Assembly: GCF_900111675.1 (NCBI RefSeq) | Contig: NZ_FOHO01000004.1 | Span: forward strand, 62,001 to 126,000 | Direction of reading: 5' to 3' | Source: Paracoccus homiensis | Lineage (GTDB): Bacteria > Pseudomonadota > Alphaproteobacteria > Rhodobacterales > Rhodobacteraceae | Length of the DNA stretch: 64,000 nt | In this document: one piece after another, positions 51,364 through 59,733 of the stretch | Position numbering within the stretch: position 1 is the first letter of the stretch | Layout: every line of letters begins with the position of its first letter | Translations under genes and position numbers: made by a program | Notes under the pieces: generated by a model | What the model saw: only the letters and a program-made list of their open reading frames with translations | The model's database searches: none | What the model was told of the DNA's origin: nothing

Positions 51364-52561
51364 GTCTGAAGATCCGTGGCTGACAATCATTGGCGTGGGC
51401 GAAGATGGCCCGGACGGGCTTTCGACCGCAAGCCGCGCCGCGCTGGAATCGGCGGAAATCATCATGGGCCCGCCCCGGCATCTGGCCTTGTTGCCCTACG
51501 CAACGGCCACGCGGATCGCATGGCCGGTGCCGTTCAGCGAGGGGATCGAACGGCTGCTGGATCTGCGTGGCAGGCGGGTCGCGGTTCTGGCATCGGGCGA
51601 TCCATTCTGGTTCGGCGCGGGCACGGTTCTGGCAACGCGGCTGTCTGTCGGTGAATGGCGGGCGTTGCCGGGGCGGTCCACCTTCTCGCTGGCGGCGGCG
51701 CAACTGGGATGGGGGCTGGAAACGACGATCTGTCTTGGCCTGCATGCCGCGCCCCTGTCCCGCCTGCGCCCGCATCTGTCGCCCGGCCAGCGTATTATCG
51801 CCCTGCTGCGCGACGGACAGGCGGTGCGCGATCTGGCGGCCTATCTGCGGATGCAGGGCTTCGGCACCTCGGCGCTGACGGTGATGCAGGCACTTGGCGG
51901 CCCGGCACAGGCGGTCATCCGCGCGCTGGCCGATACGCTGCCGGATCGCGATTTCGGCCACCCGGTCTGCGTCGCGATCCATGTCGCGGGGGACGGCGCG
52001 TCGCTGCCCCTGGCATCGGGGCGCGACGACACGTGGTTCGACCATGACGGCCAGATCACGAAACGCCCGATCCGCGCCCTGACCCTGTCGGCGCTGGCCC
52101 CGCGCGCAGGGCAGCATCTGTGGGATATCGGCGGCGGATCGGGCTCGGTCGCGATCGAGTGGCTGATGAGCGATCCTTCGCTGCGGGCCACCAGCATCGA
52201 GCCGCGCCCGGATCGCGCCGACCGCATCGCGGCGAATGCCGCACGGCTGGGGATGGACCGACTGCATGTGGTCACCGGCCACGCCCCCGCCGTCCTGCGT
52301 GATCTGGATCGTCCCGACGCGGTGTTTATCGGCGGCGGATTGTCGGACCCGCTGTTGGACTGGCTGGGCACGCATCTGCCGCCCGGCACCCGGATCGTTG
52401 CCAATGCCGTGACCCTGGAATCCGAGGCGATGTTGACGCAGACCCATATCCGGCTGGGCGGCGATCTGCTGCGCATCGAGATGGCTGTCGCGACGCCGAT
52501 CGGATCGCGTCGCGGCTGGAAAGCCAGCTATCCGATCACCCAATGGAGCCATGTTCTATGA
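51362..52561 (+). CDS. cobL: Precorrin-6Y C5,15-methyltransferase (decarboxylating) CobL
   Basis: CobL adds methyls at C5 and C15 and decarboxylates the C12 acetate, giving precorrin-8X. The 399-residue protein is a natural fusion: an N-terminal CbiE-like tetrapyrrole methylase (WLTIIGVGEDGPDGLSTASR, about 5-200) and a C-terminal CbiT-like class I methyltransferase (HLWDIGGGSGSVAIEWLMSD, about 258-275). The start codon shares CATG with the divergent cobK. The stop overlaps cobE by four bases. Confidence 0.95.
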   Translation: MSEDPWLTIIGVGEDGPDGLSTASRAALESAEIIMGPPRHLALLPYATATRIAWPVPFSEGIERLLDLRGRRVAVLASGDPFWFGAGTVLATRLSVGEWRALPGRSTFSLAAAQLGWGLETTICLGLHAAPLSRLRPHLSPGQRIIALLRDGQAVRDLAAYLRMQGFGTSALTVMQALGGPAQAVIRALADTLPDRDFGHPVCVAIHVAGDGASLPLASGRDDTWFDHDGQITKRPIRALTLSALAPRAGQHLWDIGGGSGSVAIEWLMSDPSLRATSIEPRPDRADRIAANAARLGMDRLHVVTGHAPAVLRDLDRPDAVFIGGGLSDPLLDWLGTHLPPGTRIVANAVTLESEAMLTQTHIRLGGDLLRIEMAVATPIGSRRGWKASYPITQWSHVL

Positions 52562-52926
52562 TCGTCGCCGGGTTCGGATTTCGCCGTGACGCCACGGATG
52601 ACAGCCTGCGCGAGGCCTTGTTGCGGGCGACGGGCGATCTGCGGATCGACGCGCTGGCAACGGTTGCGGACAAGGCCAGCGCGCCGGCCTTGATCCGGCT
52701 GGCCGATCAGTTGGGCCTGCGTTTGTATCCCATCGCCCCGGACCGGATCGTGACGCAGGACACTGTCACCCGCTCGGCCAGGGTTTCGGCCCGACGTGGC
52801 ACCGGCTCGGTGGCCGAGGCCGCAGCGCTGGCCGCCACCGATCCCGATGGCCGCCTGATCGGGGCGCGTCATGTGTCCCGCGACGGGATGGCCTGTTGCG
52901 CCCTGGCCCGGAAAGGCACGCCATGA
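52558..52926 (+). CDS. cobE: CobE/CbiG C-terminal domain protein
   Basis: The 122-residue protein matches CobE, a homologue of the CbiG C-terminal domain with no firmly known role in the aerobic pathway, suggested to carry corrin intermediates. It starts [21 protein letters not shown] and has [17 protein letters not shown], then an end [19 protein letters not shown]. It lies between cobL and cobM with overlaps on both sides (ATGA junctions). Family assignment is good, function uncertain. Confidence 0.88.
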   Translation: MIVAGFGFRRDATDDSLREALLRATGDLRIDALATVADKASAPALIRLADQLGLRLYPIAPDRIVTQDTVTRSARVSARRGTGSVAEAAALAATDPDGRLIGARHVSRDGMACCALARKGTP

Positions 52927-53732
52927 CCGTTCACTTCATCGGCGCCGGTCCCGGCGCGCCCGACCTGCTGACGCTGCGGGCCCGCGACCTGATCGCTGCA
53001 AGCCCGATCTGCCTTTATGCCGGATCCCTGGTGCCGGCGGATATCCTGTCGCATTGTCCGAAGGGCGCGCGTGTGGTGAATACCGCCCCCCTGTCGCTGG
53101 ACCAGATCATCGAGGAATGCGTTCAGGCCCATGCACAGGGGCTGGATGTCGCGCGGCTGCATTCGGGCGATCTGTCGATCTGGTCCGCGATGGGCGAACA
53201 ACTGCGCCGCCTGCGCGATCTGGGCATCCCTGTATCGGTCACCCCCGGCGTGCCTGCCTTTGCCGCCGCCGCCGCCGCGTTGCAGACGGAACTGACCCTG
53301 CCCGGACTTGCGCAATCGGTGGTGCTGACACGCACGCCGGGCCGCGCCTCGGCCATGCCCGAGGGCGAGGATCTGGCGAATTTCGCCCGAACCGGTGCCA
53401 CGCTGGCGATCCATCTGTCGATCCAGAATCTGAATGGCGTGGTTGGGCGATTACTGCCCTACTATGGCGCGGATTGCCCTGTCGCGGTTGTCTATCGGGC
53501 CAGCTGGCCCGATCAGCGCATCATCCGCGGACATCTGCGGGACATCGGCGACAGGATGGACGGTTCGGTGACGCGCACCGCGCTGATCCTTGTCGGTCCG
53601 GCCCTTGTGGGCGAGGGCTTCGAGGACAGCTGTCTTTACGCCGCCGCATATGACCGCCGCTATCGTCCGCAGGGCGACACCAGCGTCTGGCATGGCTGGT
53701 CGCCCGAACAGGAAGGGACGCGTCATGATTAA
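52923..53732 (+). CDS. cobM: Precorrin-4 C11-methyltransferase CobM
   Basis: CobM methylates C11 of precorrin-4. The 269-residue methylase has [22 protein letters not shown] (about 3-24), the substrate region [28 protein letters not shown] and [23 protein letters not shown]. Its 3' end overlaps the cobB start by eight bases. Confidence 0.95.
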   Translation: MTVHFIGAGPGAPDLLTLRARDLIAASPICLYAGSLVPADILSHCPKGARVVNTAPLSLDQIIEECVQAHAQGLDVARLHSGDLSIWSAMGEQLRRLRDLGIPVSVTPGVPAFAAAAAALQTELTLPGLAQSVVLTRTPGRASAMPEGEDLANFARTGATLAIHLSIQNLNGVVGRLLPYYGADCPVAVVYRASWPDQRIIRGHLRDIGDRMDGSVTRTALILVGPALVGEGFEDSCLYAAAYDRRYRPQGDTSVWHGWSPEQEGTRHD

Positions 53733-55044
53733 TCCGCCCGGACTGATGATCTCGGCCCCGTCATCGGGGACCGGCAAGACGACCGTGATGCTGGGCCTGC
53801 TGCGGGCCTTGTCGGATGATGGCATCACCGTGCAGCCCTTCAAATCCGGCCCCGATTACATCGACCCGGCCTTTCATCGCGCGGCCAGCGGGCGGGCCAG
53901 TTTCAACCTGGATCTGTGGGCGATGGGCCCGCAGTTGTGGCAGGGCATCGCGGCGCAGGCGGCGGGGGCCGATCTGTGCATCGGCGAGGGCTCGATGGGG
54001 CTGTATGACGGTGTCGCCACGCGCGGCCAGCAGGGCTTTGGCAGCAGCGCCGAAACCGCAAGGCGCATGGGCTGGCCGGTGGTTCTGGTGCTGGATGTCA
54101 GCGGTCAGGCCCAGTCGGCCGCCGCGACCGCGCTGGGGTTTCGCAGCTACATGCCGGACCTGCCCTTTGCCGGGGTCATCCTGAACCGCGTCGCCTCGGC
54201 CCGCCATGAACGACTGGCGCGTCTGGGGATGGAACAGGCGGGGCTGCCGGTTCTGGGTGTCCTGCCCCGTCGCGGCGACCTGACCTTGCCAGAACGGCAT
54301 CTGGGCCTGATCCAGGCGGTCGAACATCCGGATCTGGATAGCGCCATCGCCGGTTACGCCGATTTCCTGCGTCAGCATGTCGATCTGTCCGCCATCGTGG
54401 CCGCCGCGCGCAGCAACGATCATCCACTGACGCGCGCCCCGCTGACCCCGCCCCCGGCCCAACGCATCGCTTTGGCGCGGGATGCGGCCTTTTCCTTTAC
54501 CTATCCGCATATCCTTCAGGGTTGGCACGACGCAGGGGCCGAGATCCTGCCCTTTTCGCCACTGGCTGATGAGGCCCCCGATCCCGATTGCGATCTGGTC
54601 TGGCTGCCCGGCGGATATCCCGAACTGCATGCGGGGGCCTTGGCGGCGGCGGACCGGTTCCGCGACGCGCTGCACCGACATGCGGCGACTAAACCAGTTC
54701 ACGGCGAATGCGGCGGCTACATGGCGCTTGGCACCGCGCTGATCGACAAGGACGGGCACCGGCATCAGATGGCCGGGCTTCTGGGTCTTGTGACCAGCTA
54801 TCACAGGCGCAAGCTGCATCTGGGCTATCGGCGCGCGACCCTGCACCACCCGATCCCCGGACATGCGGCAGGTGCGGTCCTGCGCGGGCACGAGTTTCGC
54901 TATTCCACCATCCTCGATCAACCCGACCCGGCCCTGGCCCTGATCGCTGATGCCGATGGCGCGACCGTCGCGCAGACCGGATCGGCCCTTGGTCATGTCA
55001 CCGGAACCTTCTTTCACCTTCTGGCCCCGGAAGAGGCCCGATGA
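53725..55044 (+). CDS. cobB: Hydrogenobyrinic acid a,c-diamide synthase CobB
   Basis: CobB amidates carboxylates a and c of hydrogenobyrinic acid using glutamine and ATP. The 439-residue protein has an N-terminal ATPase ([23 protein letters not shown]-loop at about 10-17) and a C-terminal class I glutamine amidotransferase domain with the nucleophile Cys in [12 protein letters not shown] (about 325-336). The ATG at 53725 lies within the cobM end. The product is the CobN substrate. The CbiM-like gene follows after 49 bases. Confidence 0.95.
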   Translation: MINPPGLMISAPSSGTGKTTVMLGLLRALSDDGITVQPFKSGPDYIDPAFHRAASGRASFNLDLWAMGPQLWQGIAAQAAGADLCIGEGSMGLYDGVATRGQQGFGSSAETARRMGWPVVLVLDVSGQAQSAAATALGFRSYMPDLPFAGVILNRVASARHERLARLGMEQAGLPVLGVLPRRGDLTLPERHLGLIQAVEHPDLDSAIAGYADFLRQHVDLSAIVAAARSNDHPLTRAPLTPPPAQRIALARDAAFSFTYPHILQGWHDAGAEILPFSPLADEAPDPDCDLVWLPGGYPELHAGALAAADRFRDALHRHAATKPVHGECGGYMALGTALIDKDGHRHQMAGLLGLVTSYHRRKLHLGYRRATLHHPIPGHAAGAVLRGHEFRYSTILDQPDPALALIADADGATVAQTGSALGHVTGTFFHLLAPEEAR

Positions 55045-55096
55045 CACGAAATCACCCCGAATGGCGGCCCGCCGCCCCTGACAGAAAGGAAGCATG

Positions 55097-55771
55097 ATGC
55101 ATATCGAACCGGGCGTCGTCGACGGCGCCAAGATGGCCTTTGCCTATGCCACGGCGGCAGGTGCCGGCGCCTATACGCTGGCCCTGACCAAGGCCGAGAT
55201 CGACCGCAGCAGCGTGATCTCGGTCGCGCTGCGCAGCCTGTTGGCCGCCATCGGCGTTTTCATCTTCTTCGAGGTGCTGCCGCATTTCGCCGTCGGCGTT
55301 TCCGAGGTGCATTTCATCTTGGGCTCGACCCTGTTCCTGTTGCTGGGCGCGGCCCCTGCGGCGATCGGCCTTGCGGCAGGCCTGCTGATCCAGGGCATGT
55401 TCTTTGCCCCCAGCGACCTGCCGATGTATTTCGTCAATGTCACGACATTGCTGGTGCCGCTGTTTGCGGTTTCCGGGCTGGCGCGGCGTGTCCTGCCTGC
55501 CGGGACCGCCTATGTGGATCTGCGCTATGCGGATGTGCTGAAACTGTCGGCGGCCTATCAGGCGGGCGTCGTGGCATGGGTGGCCTTCTGGGCCTTCTAC
55601 GGTCAGGGCGTCACCGCCGAAACCTTCCAGGCCGTCACCACCTTCGGCGCGGCCTATCTGATGGTGATCCTGATCGAGCCGCTGGCCGATCTGGCGGCAT
55701 TGGCGGGTGCAAAGGCGCTGCGTGACACCGGCGCGTCCCGCCTGTTCCACGCCCGGCTATATGCGGCCTGA
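55097..55771 (+). CDS. CbiM-like cobalt ECF transporter S component
   Basis: This 224-residue membrane protein has about six to seven hydrophobic segments and resembles CbiM/NikM cobalt or nickel transport proteins. I prefer the second of two adjacent ATGs (55097): AAGGA then lies six bases upstream, and the protein begins Met-His-Ile-Glu-Pro-Gly, matching the N-terminal Met1-His2 metal-binding end known in CbiM/NikM. The internal GVSEVHFILG resembles the second metal-site loop. No cbiN, cbiQ or cbiO is nearby, so the energising partners must be elsewhere or absent. A terminator follows. Confidence 0.75.
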   Translation: MHIEPGVVDGAKMAFAYATAAGAGAYTLALTKAEIDRSSVISVALRSLLAAIGVFIFFEVLPHFAVGVSEVHFILGSTLFLLLGAAPAAIGLAAGLLIQGMFFAPSDLPMYFVNVTTLLVPLFAVSGLARRVLPAGTAYVDLRYADVLKLSAAYQAGVVAWVAFWAFYGQGVTAETFQAVTTFGAAYLMVILIEPLADLAALAGAKALRDTGASRLFHARLYAA

Positions 55772-55785
55772 GGGTCGTCACCAGC

Positions 55786-55813
55786 GATCCGGGCGACCCC
55801 GCCCGGATCTTTT
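55786..55813 (+). terminator. Rho-independent terminator between CbiM-like gene and cobF
   Basis: GATCCGGGC and GCCCGGATC form a perfect 9-base-pair stem with a 6-base loop, followed by TTTT. It probably ends or attenuates the cob operon, leaving cobF dependent on readthrough. Confidence 0.8.
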
Positions 55814-55828
55814 CGACAGGAGATGCGC

Positions 55829-56581
55829 GTGATCACGGATCTATGGCTGATCGGTATCGGCACCGGAAATCCCGGCCATATCACGCAGCAGGGTTTGCAG
55901 GCCTTGCGCGACGCGTCGCTGATCCTGCTGCCCCTGAAAGGCGCGGACAAGGCGGCACTGGCCGATCTGCGGCGCACGATCATCGCAGCCTCTGGCACGA
56001 CGGCGCGGATCGCCTGTTTCGACTATCCCGAACGCGACCCGGCATCGCCCTATCTGCAACGCGTTTCGGACTGGCATGACGAAATCGCATTGCGGTGGGC
56101 GGCGGCGGCCCAGGACAACAGCGGACCCGTGGCCTTGCTGGTCTGGGGCGATCCTTCACTGTATGACAGCACATTGCGCATCGCCGCACGGCTGGACCCG
56201 AAACCCGCGTTGCGGGTGGTTCCCGGCATCACCGCCATTCAGGCCCTGACGGCGGCCCACGCGATCCCGCTAAACACGGTGAACGGCACCGTGACCATCA
56301 CCACCGGCCGCCGCCTGCGCGATCAGGGCTGGCCCGAGGGGGCCGAAACGCTGGTCGTGATGCTGGACGCAGAATGCAGCTTTCGGCATCTGCCGCCGAA
56401 GGACCTGCTGATCTGGTGGGGTGCCTATCTGGGCAGTCCCGATGAAATCCTGCTGTCCGGCCCGGTTGCCGGGATCGGGGACACCATCGCGGAGACGCGC
56501 GAACGAGCCCGGTCACGCCACGGGTGGATCATGGACAGCTATCTGCTGCGGCGCGACGATCCCTTGCGGCACGGGACCTAG
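55829..56581 (+). CDS. cobF: Precorrin-6A synthase (deacetylating) CobF
   Basis: CobF methylates C1 of precorrin-5 with loss of the acetyl group, giving precorrin-6A, and is specific to the aerobic pathway. The 250-residue protein begins DLWLIGIGTGNPGHITQQGLQAL and has ALLVWGDPSLYDSTLRIAARL and VVPGITAIQALTAAHAIPLNTVNGTVTITTGRRL. The ATG at 55823 directly abuts AGGAG, too close to be used; the GTG at 55829 has a six-base gap, so I start there. Its end overlaps the convergent binding-protein gene by four bases. Confidence 0.93.
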   Translation: MITDLWLIGIGTGNPGHITQQGLQALRDASLILLPLKGADKAALADLRRTIIAASGTTARIACFDYPERDPASPYLQRVSDWHDEIALRWAAAAQDNSGPVALLVWGDPSLYDSTLRIAARLDPKPALRVVPGITAIQALTAAHAIPLNTVNGTVTITTGRRLRDQGWPEGAETLVVMLDAECSFRHLPPKDLLIWWGAYLGSPDEILLSGPVAGIGDTIAETRERARSRHGWIMDSYLLRRDDPLRHGT

Positions 56582-57609
56582 CGCTGAACCATCGCGGCGT
56601 TCCATTCCGCCAGAAGCCCCGCGCGGCGCAACTGATCGTCATAGACCAGCAGCCCCGCATCCAGCCGGATCGGGCGCAGATGCACGCTAGGATCGGGGCC
56701 GGTGCCGGGAACCAACGCGACCCCGGCATCGGCCGCGATCCGCGTTTGCGCGGCATCCGACAACAGATAGGACAACAGATCCGTCGCTCCCTGCCGGTCG
56801 GGCGCATTCACCGGCACCAAGGCCGAGCGCACGATCGCGAAGGTGTAATCCTCCAGCACAAGGCGCACCAGATCGGGATCGTCGGGGGTGAACCGTGCGG
56901 CATAGCTGGCCACGACATTATAGGCGATGGTGATGCGGCCCGCCCGCAATTCGTTGATCATATCGACGGAACAGCAGAACAATCTGGTATTCAGGCGGCC
57001 CATCACCTCGGCCAGACGCCAGAACCCGTCGGATTCCTGACTGTCCTGCGAGATCAGGAAATAGCCCACTCCCGATTGCTGCGGATCATAGGTGGCGACC
57101 CGACCACCCAGCGCCTGCGGATTTTCGCGCATCATGGCGATCAGATCACGCCGGGTGCGCGGCACCGGCAGATCGCCCAGCCCGCGACGCGAGGCCAGCG
57201 TCACCACCGGCTCCAGCGCGACGCCATACAGCTGGTCGCGCCAGCGAGCCCATGACGGCAATCTGCCCATGCGCGGCAGGACCGACGCCGCAAAGCCATC
57301 ATTGGCCAGCTTCATCTGCAGATCCATCGCCGAGGACATCACCAGATCATAGGCCGCCCCCTCATCATGGATCGCGCGAAACACCTCGACGCTGGCGGCC
57401 TGATCATAACGGATGCGCAGATCGGGGCGTGTGGCCGCGAAATCCTGCATGACCTTGTCGATCGCCGCCAGATCGGTGGTGGACAGGACCGAGACCTCGC
57501 GCGGGCCGTCACCGAAGGTGCGCTGTTCTTCGATCTCGTAGGCCGCGACGGGCCGGACGATCAGGCAGGCCGCAAGGATCACGACAGCGGCAGATACAAG
57601 ATGGCGCAT
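56578..57609 (-). CDS. Periplasmic substrate-binding protein (iron-/spermidine-type), partner of TctDE-like system
   Basis: The 343-residue protein has a signal peptide (about 1-23, VRPVAAYE) and a type II periplasmic-binding fold as in the iron(III)/AfuA-type family: VSVLSTTDLAAIDKVMQDFAATRPDLRIRYDQAAS, LVMSSAMDLQMKLANDG and ATDLLSYLLSDAAQTRIAADAGVALVPG. No permease or ATPase gene lies with it. It overlaps the histidine kinase gene by 31 bases, so it is translated from the same message and may present a ligand to the sensor rather than feed a transporter; this role is inferred. Confidence 0.8.
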   Translation of the reverse strand: MRHLVSAAVVILAACLIVRPVAAYEIEEQRTFGDGPREVSVLSTTDLAAIDKVMQDFAATRPDLRIRYDQAASVEVFRAIHDEGAAYDLVMSSAMDLQMKLANDGFAASVLPRMGRLPSWARWRDQLYGVALEPVVTLASRRGLGDLPVPRTRRDLIAMMRENPQALGGRVATYDPQQSGVGYFLISQDSQESDGFWRLAEVMGRLNTRLFCCSVDMINELRAGRITIAYNVVASYAARFTPDDPDLVRLVLEDYTFAIVRSALVPVNAPDRQGATDLLSYLLSDAAQTRIAADAGVALVPGTGPDPSVHLRPIRLDAGLLVYDDQLRRAGLLAEWNAAMVQR

Positions 57610-58967
57610 GCCCCCTTCTCCTTTCCCGGTAAAAGCTGAAAACGGCCACCATGCGCCATCGCCACCTCGGCCACGATGGTCAGCCCGAGGCCCGAACCGA
57701 CGATATCGCCGACATTGTCGCCCCGCTGGAACTGGGCGGTCAGGTCGGTATCGCCCGCGGGCAGGCCGCGGCCCTGATCGGTCACCGACAACCGGGCCAT
57801 GCCGCCGTCCCGTGTCAGCGCGACATGGATCGCGCCCTCGGCATTTGAATATTTCAGCGCATTGTCCAGCATGTTGCGCAGCGCGACCTCGATCATGCGT
57901 TCGTCGCCGTCGATCATGCAGGCATGGTGCAGCCCATCGGCCTTAATCTGGATGTCGCGCAATTCCGCCAGCGGATCGACCGCGCGCAACACCGACCGCG
58001 CCAGCGTGGCCAGATCCATCTTCGCGGCCGAGAACTGATCGCTGCGATACAGAACCATCGCGTGGTCAAGGATCTGCGTGGCGGAACGGCTGCTTTCACC
58101 GATGGCCCGGACCATGCGGCGCAGACGGACGCGCACGGCCTCATCCGTGGTTTCCGCCAGGGCCATTTCAGCCTCGGTCCTGACCAGCGACAGGGGTGTG
58201 CGAATACGATGCGCGGCCTCGAAGATGAAGGTCTCGGCCAGTTTCAACGCGCCGCGCAGACGGGCAATAAAGCCGTTCAGCGCCCCCACCAATGGCAACA
58301 GTTCACGCGGCGCGGGATGGCGCACCGGTCGCAGATCATGCGGGCCGCGACGTGTCACGGCCTCGGCCAGCCGATCGACGGGCCGAACCACCACCTGCGT
58401 CGCCCACAGCGCAAGCGGCACGGCAAAGGCAAGGAACACCACCCCGATCCACAGCGCGCCACGCGCGGTGTCGCGGGCAATCGCCGCCTGACCATAGCGG
58501 GTCTGTCCCAGAACCACGGTGATTTCCTGCATCCGGTTTTCCAGCAGCACCCGCCGGGTGATCGCGGCCAGCCGCAACCGGCTGCCCTTGTAATCATCGC
58601 TGTAAAAGACCGGCGACAGATCACCGGGAACCTGCTGCGGCTGCGGCAGGGCCTGATAGCCCGTGACCAGCCGTTCCCCGATCATGAGGCTGTAGAAGAT
58701 CCGTTCGTCGCCCATTGCCCCCAGCATGGAAAAGGTCGCGTAGGGCAGATCCAGTTCCAGTCCCTCATCGACGGCGCGGATGCCATCGCCGATGGAAATC
58801 ACCGCCGCGCCCAGAACCGCATCCTGACTGGCCCGCGAGGCGCGTTCCGCGGCAAATCTGACGGCAAAGAACAGTGCCACGACCAGCAGCAAGGACAGCG
58901 CCACGAACTGCCAGACCAGCCGACGACGCAGCGAAAACCCCGCCGGGCGCGCCTGCCCCGGCCTCAT
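57579..58967 (-). CDS. tctE: TctE-like sensor histidine kinase
   Basis: The 462-residue kinase has two membrane spans (about 16-34 and 170-192) around a periplasmic domain (about 35-168), a short HAMP-like linker, then the phospho-acceptor motif EAAHRIRTPLSLVRTEAEM (His about 253). The ATPase domain has the N-box LRNMLDNALKYS, G1 DQGRGLP and G2 GSGLGLTIV. The residue after the His is Arg, where most kinases have Glu or Asp and TctE proteins often Gln. It overlaps both neighbours: the regulator gene by four bases and the binding protein by 31. Confidence 0.88.
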   Translation of the reverse strand: MRPGQARPAGFSLRRRLVWQFVALSLLLVVALFFAVRFAAERASRASQDAVLGAAVISIGDGIRAVDEGLELDLPYATFSMLGAMGDERIFYSLMIGERLVTGYQALPQPQQVPGDLSPVFYSDDYKGSRLRLAAITRRVLLENRMQEITVVLGQTRYGQAAIARDTARGALWIGVVFLAFAVPLALWATQVVVRPVDRLAEAVTRRGPHDLRPVRHPAPRELLPLVGALNGFIARLRGALKLAETFIFEAAHRIRTPLSLVRTEAEMALAETTDEAVRVRLRRMVRAIGESSRSATQILDHAMVLYRSDQFSAAKMDLATLARSVLRAVDPLAELRDIQIKADGLHHACMIDGDERMIEVALRNMLDNALKYSNAEGAIHVALTRDGGMARLSVTDQGRGLPAGDTDLTAQFQRGDNVGDIVGSGLGLTIVAEVAMAHGGRFQLLPGKEKGACAILYLPLS

Positions 58968-59629
58968 TCCGGGATCAGCCGATAGCCGACACCGCGCAGC
59001 GTTTCCAGCCTGGCACCCGATCCGTCCAGCTTGCGTCGCAAGCGTCCGACATAAACCTCGATCGCGTTGTCGCTGACCTCTTCGTCAAAGGAAAACAACC
59101 GGTCGATCAGATGGGGTTTGGAATAGGTCTGACCCGGCCGCGACAGCAGAATTTCCAACAGCCGCAGCTCACGCGCACGCAATTCGCGGACTTCGTCATT
59201 GACGGTGACATTGGCGGCCAGCGCGTCGAAGATGAAGCCCGCGAAATGCTGTCGGCTGTCGGCGACGCCCTGATGACGGCGCAGCACCGCCCGGCACCTG
59301 GCCTGCAATTCGGCAAATTCGAAAGGTTTGGTGATGTAATCATCGGCACCCTGATCAAGCGTGCTGACACGATCCCCGACCGAGGCGCTGGCCGTCATCA
59401 TGATCACCGGGGTGTCCCGCCGGGCTGCCCGCTCACGCGCAAGGAAGTCGCGCCCATCGCCATCCGGCAATGAAATATCAAGCAATATCAGGTCATAAGG
59501 CGCGGAATCCAGAAATTCTCTGGCTTCTTTCAGGGTTGCTGCACGGTCAACCCCATGCCCATCCATCGCCAGCCGAGAGGCCACGGCGGCGGCCAGATCG
59601 TCGGTATCCTCGACCAGAAGAAATCGCAT
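58964..59629 (-). CDS. tctD: TctD-like response regulator (OmpR family)
   Basis: The 221-residue protein has a receiver domain (about 1-115) with phospho-acceptor Asp in LILLDISLPDGDG, MMTASA and the Lys in ITKPFEF, and an OmpR-type winged helix (about 125-221, ELRLLEILLSRPGQTYSKPHLIDRLFSFDEEVSDNAIEVYVGRLRRKL). I start at the ATG at 59629 opening MRFLLVEDTDDL; an ATG eight codons upstream is less likely. It should activate the divergent tctCBA genes when phosphorylated by the kinase. Confidence 0.92.
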   Translation of the reverse strand: MRFLLVEDTDDLAAAVASRLAMDGHGVDRAATLKEAREFLDSAPYDLILLDISLPDGDGRDFLARERAARRDTPVIMMTASASVGDRVSTLDQGADDYITKPFEFAELQARCRAVLRRHQGVADSRQHFAGFIFDALAANVTVNDEVRELRARELRLLEILLSRPGQTYSKPHLIDRLFSFDEEVSDNAIEVYVGRLRRKLDGSGARLETLRGVGYRLIPE

Positions 59630-59643
59630 CCGCCCAACTTTTT

Positions 59644-59669
59644 GGCAGTTCATGACAGGTTGGTGTCAG
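59644..59669 (+). promoter_or_regulatory. Candidate TctD operator (direct repeats)
   Basis: GGCAG (59644), GACAG (59654) and GTCAG (59665) recur with 10- and 11-base spacing, as expected for tandem OmpR-family sites on one DNA face; the last two also form TGACA-N6-TGTCA. They lie in the 104-base gap between tctD and tctC. Confidence 0.45.
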
Positions 59670-59733
59670 CTTTTCACCAAAACTTGTCCCTCGCAAGCCC
59701 GTGCCGAACGCGCGGGCGCAAGGGAGGATAACC

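Noticed and set aside
50564..52552. Minus-strand frame opposite cobL overlapping cobK
   Set aside because: It is out of frame with CobK, has no motif and lies over the two conserved CobL domains.
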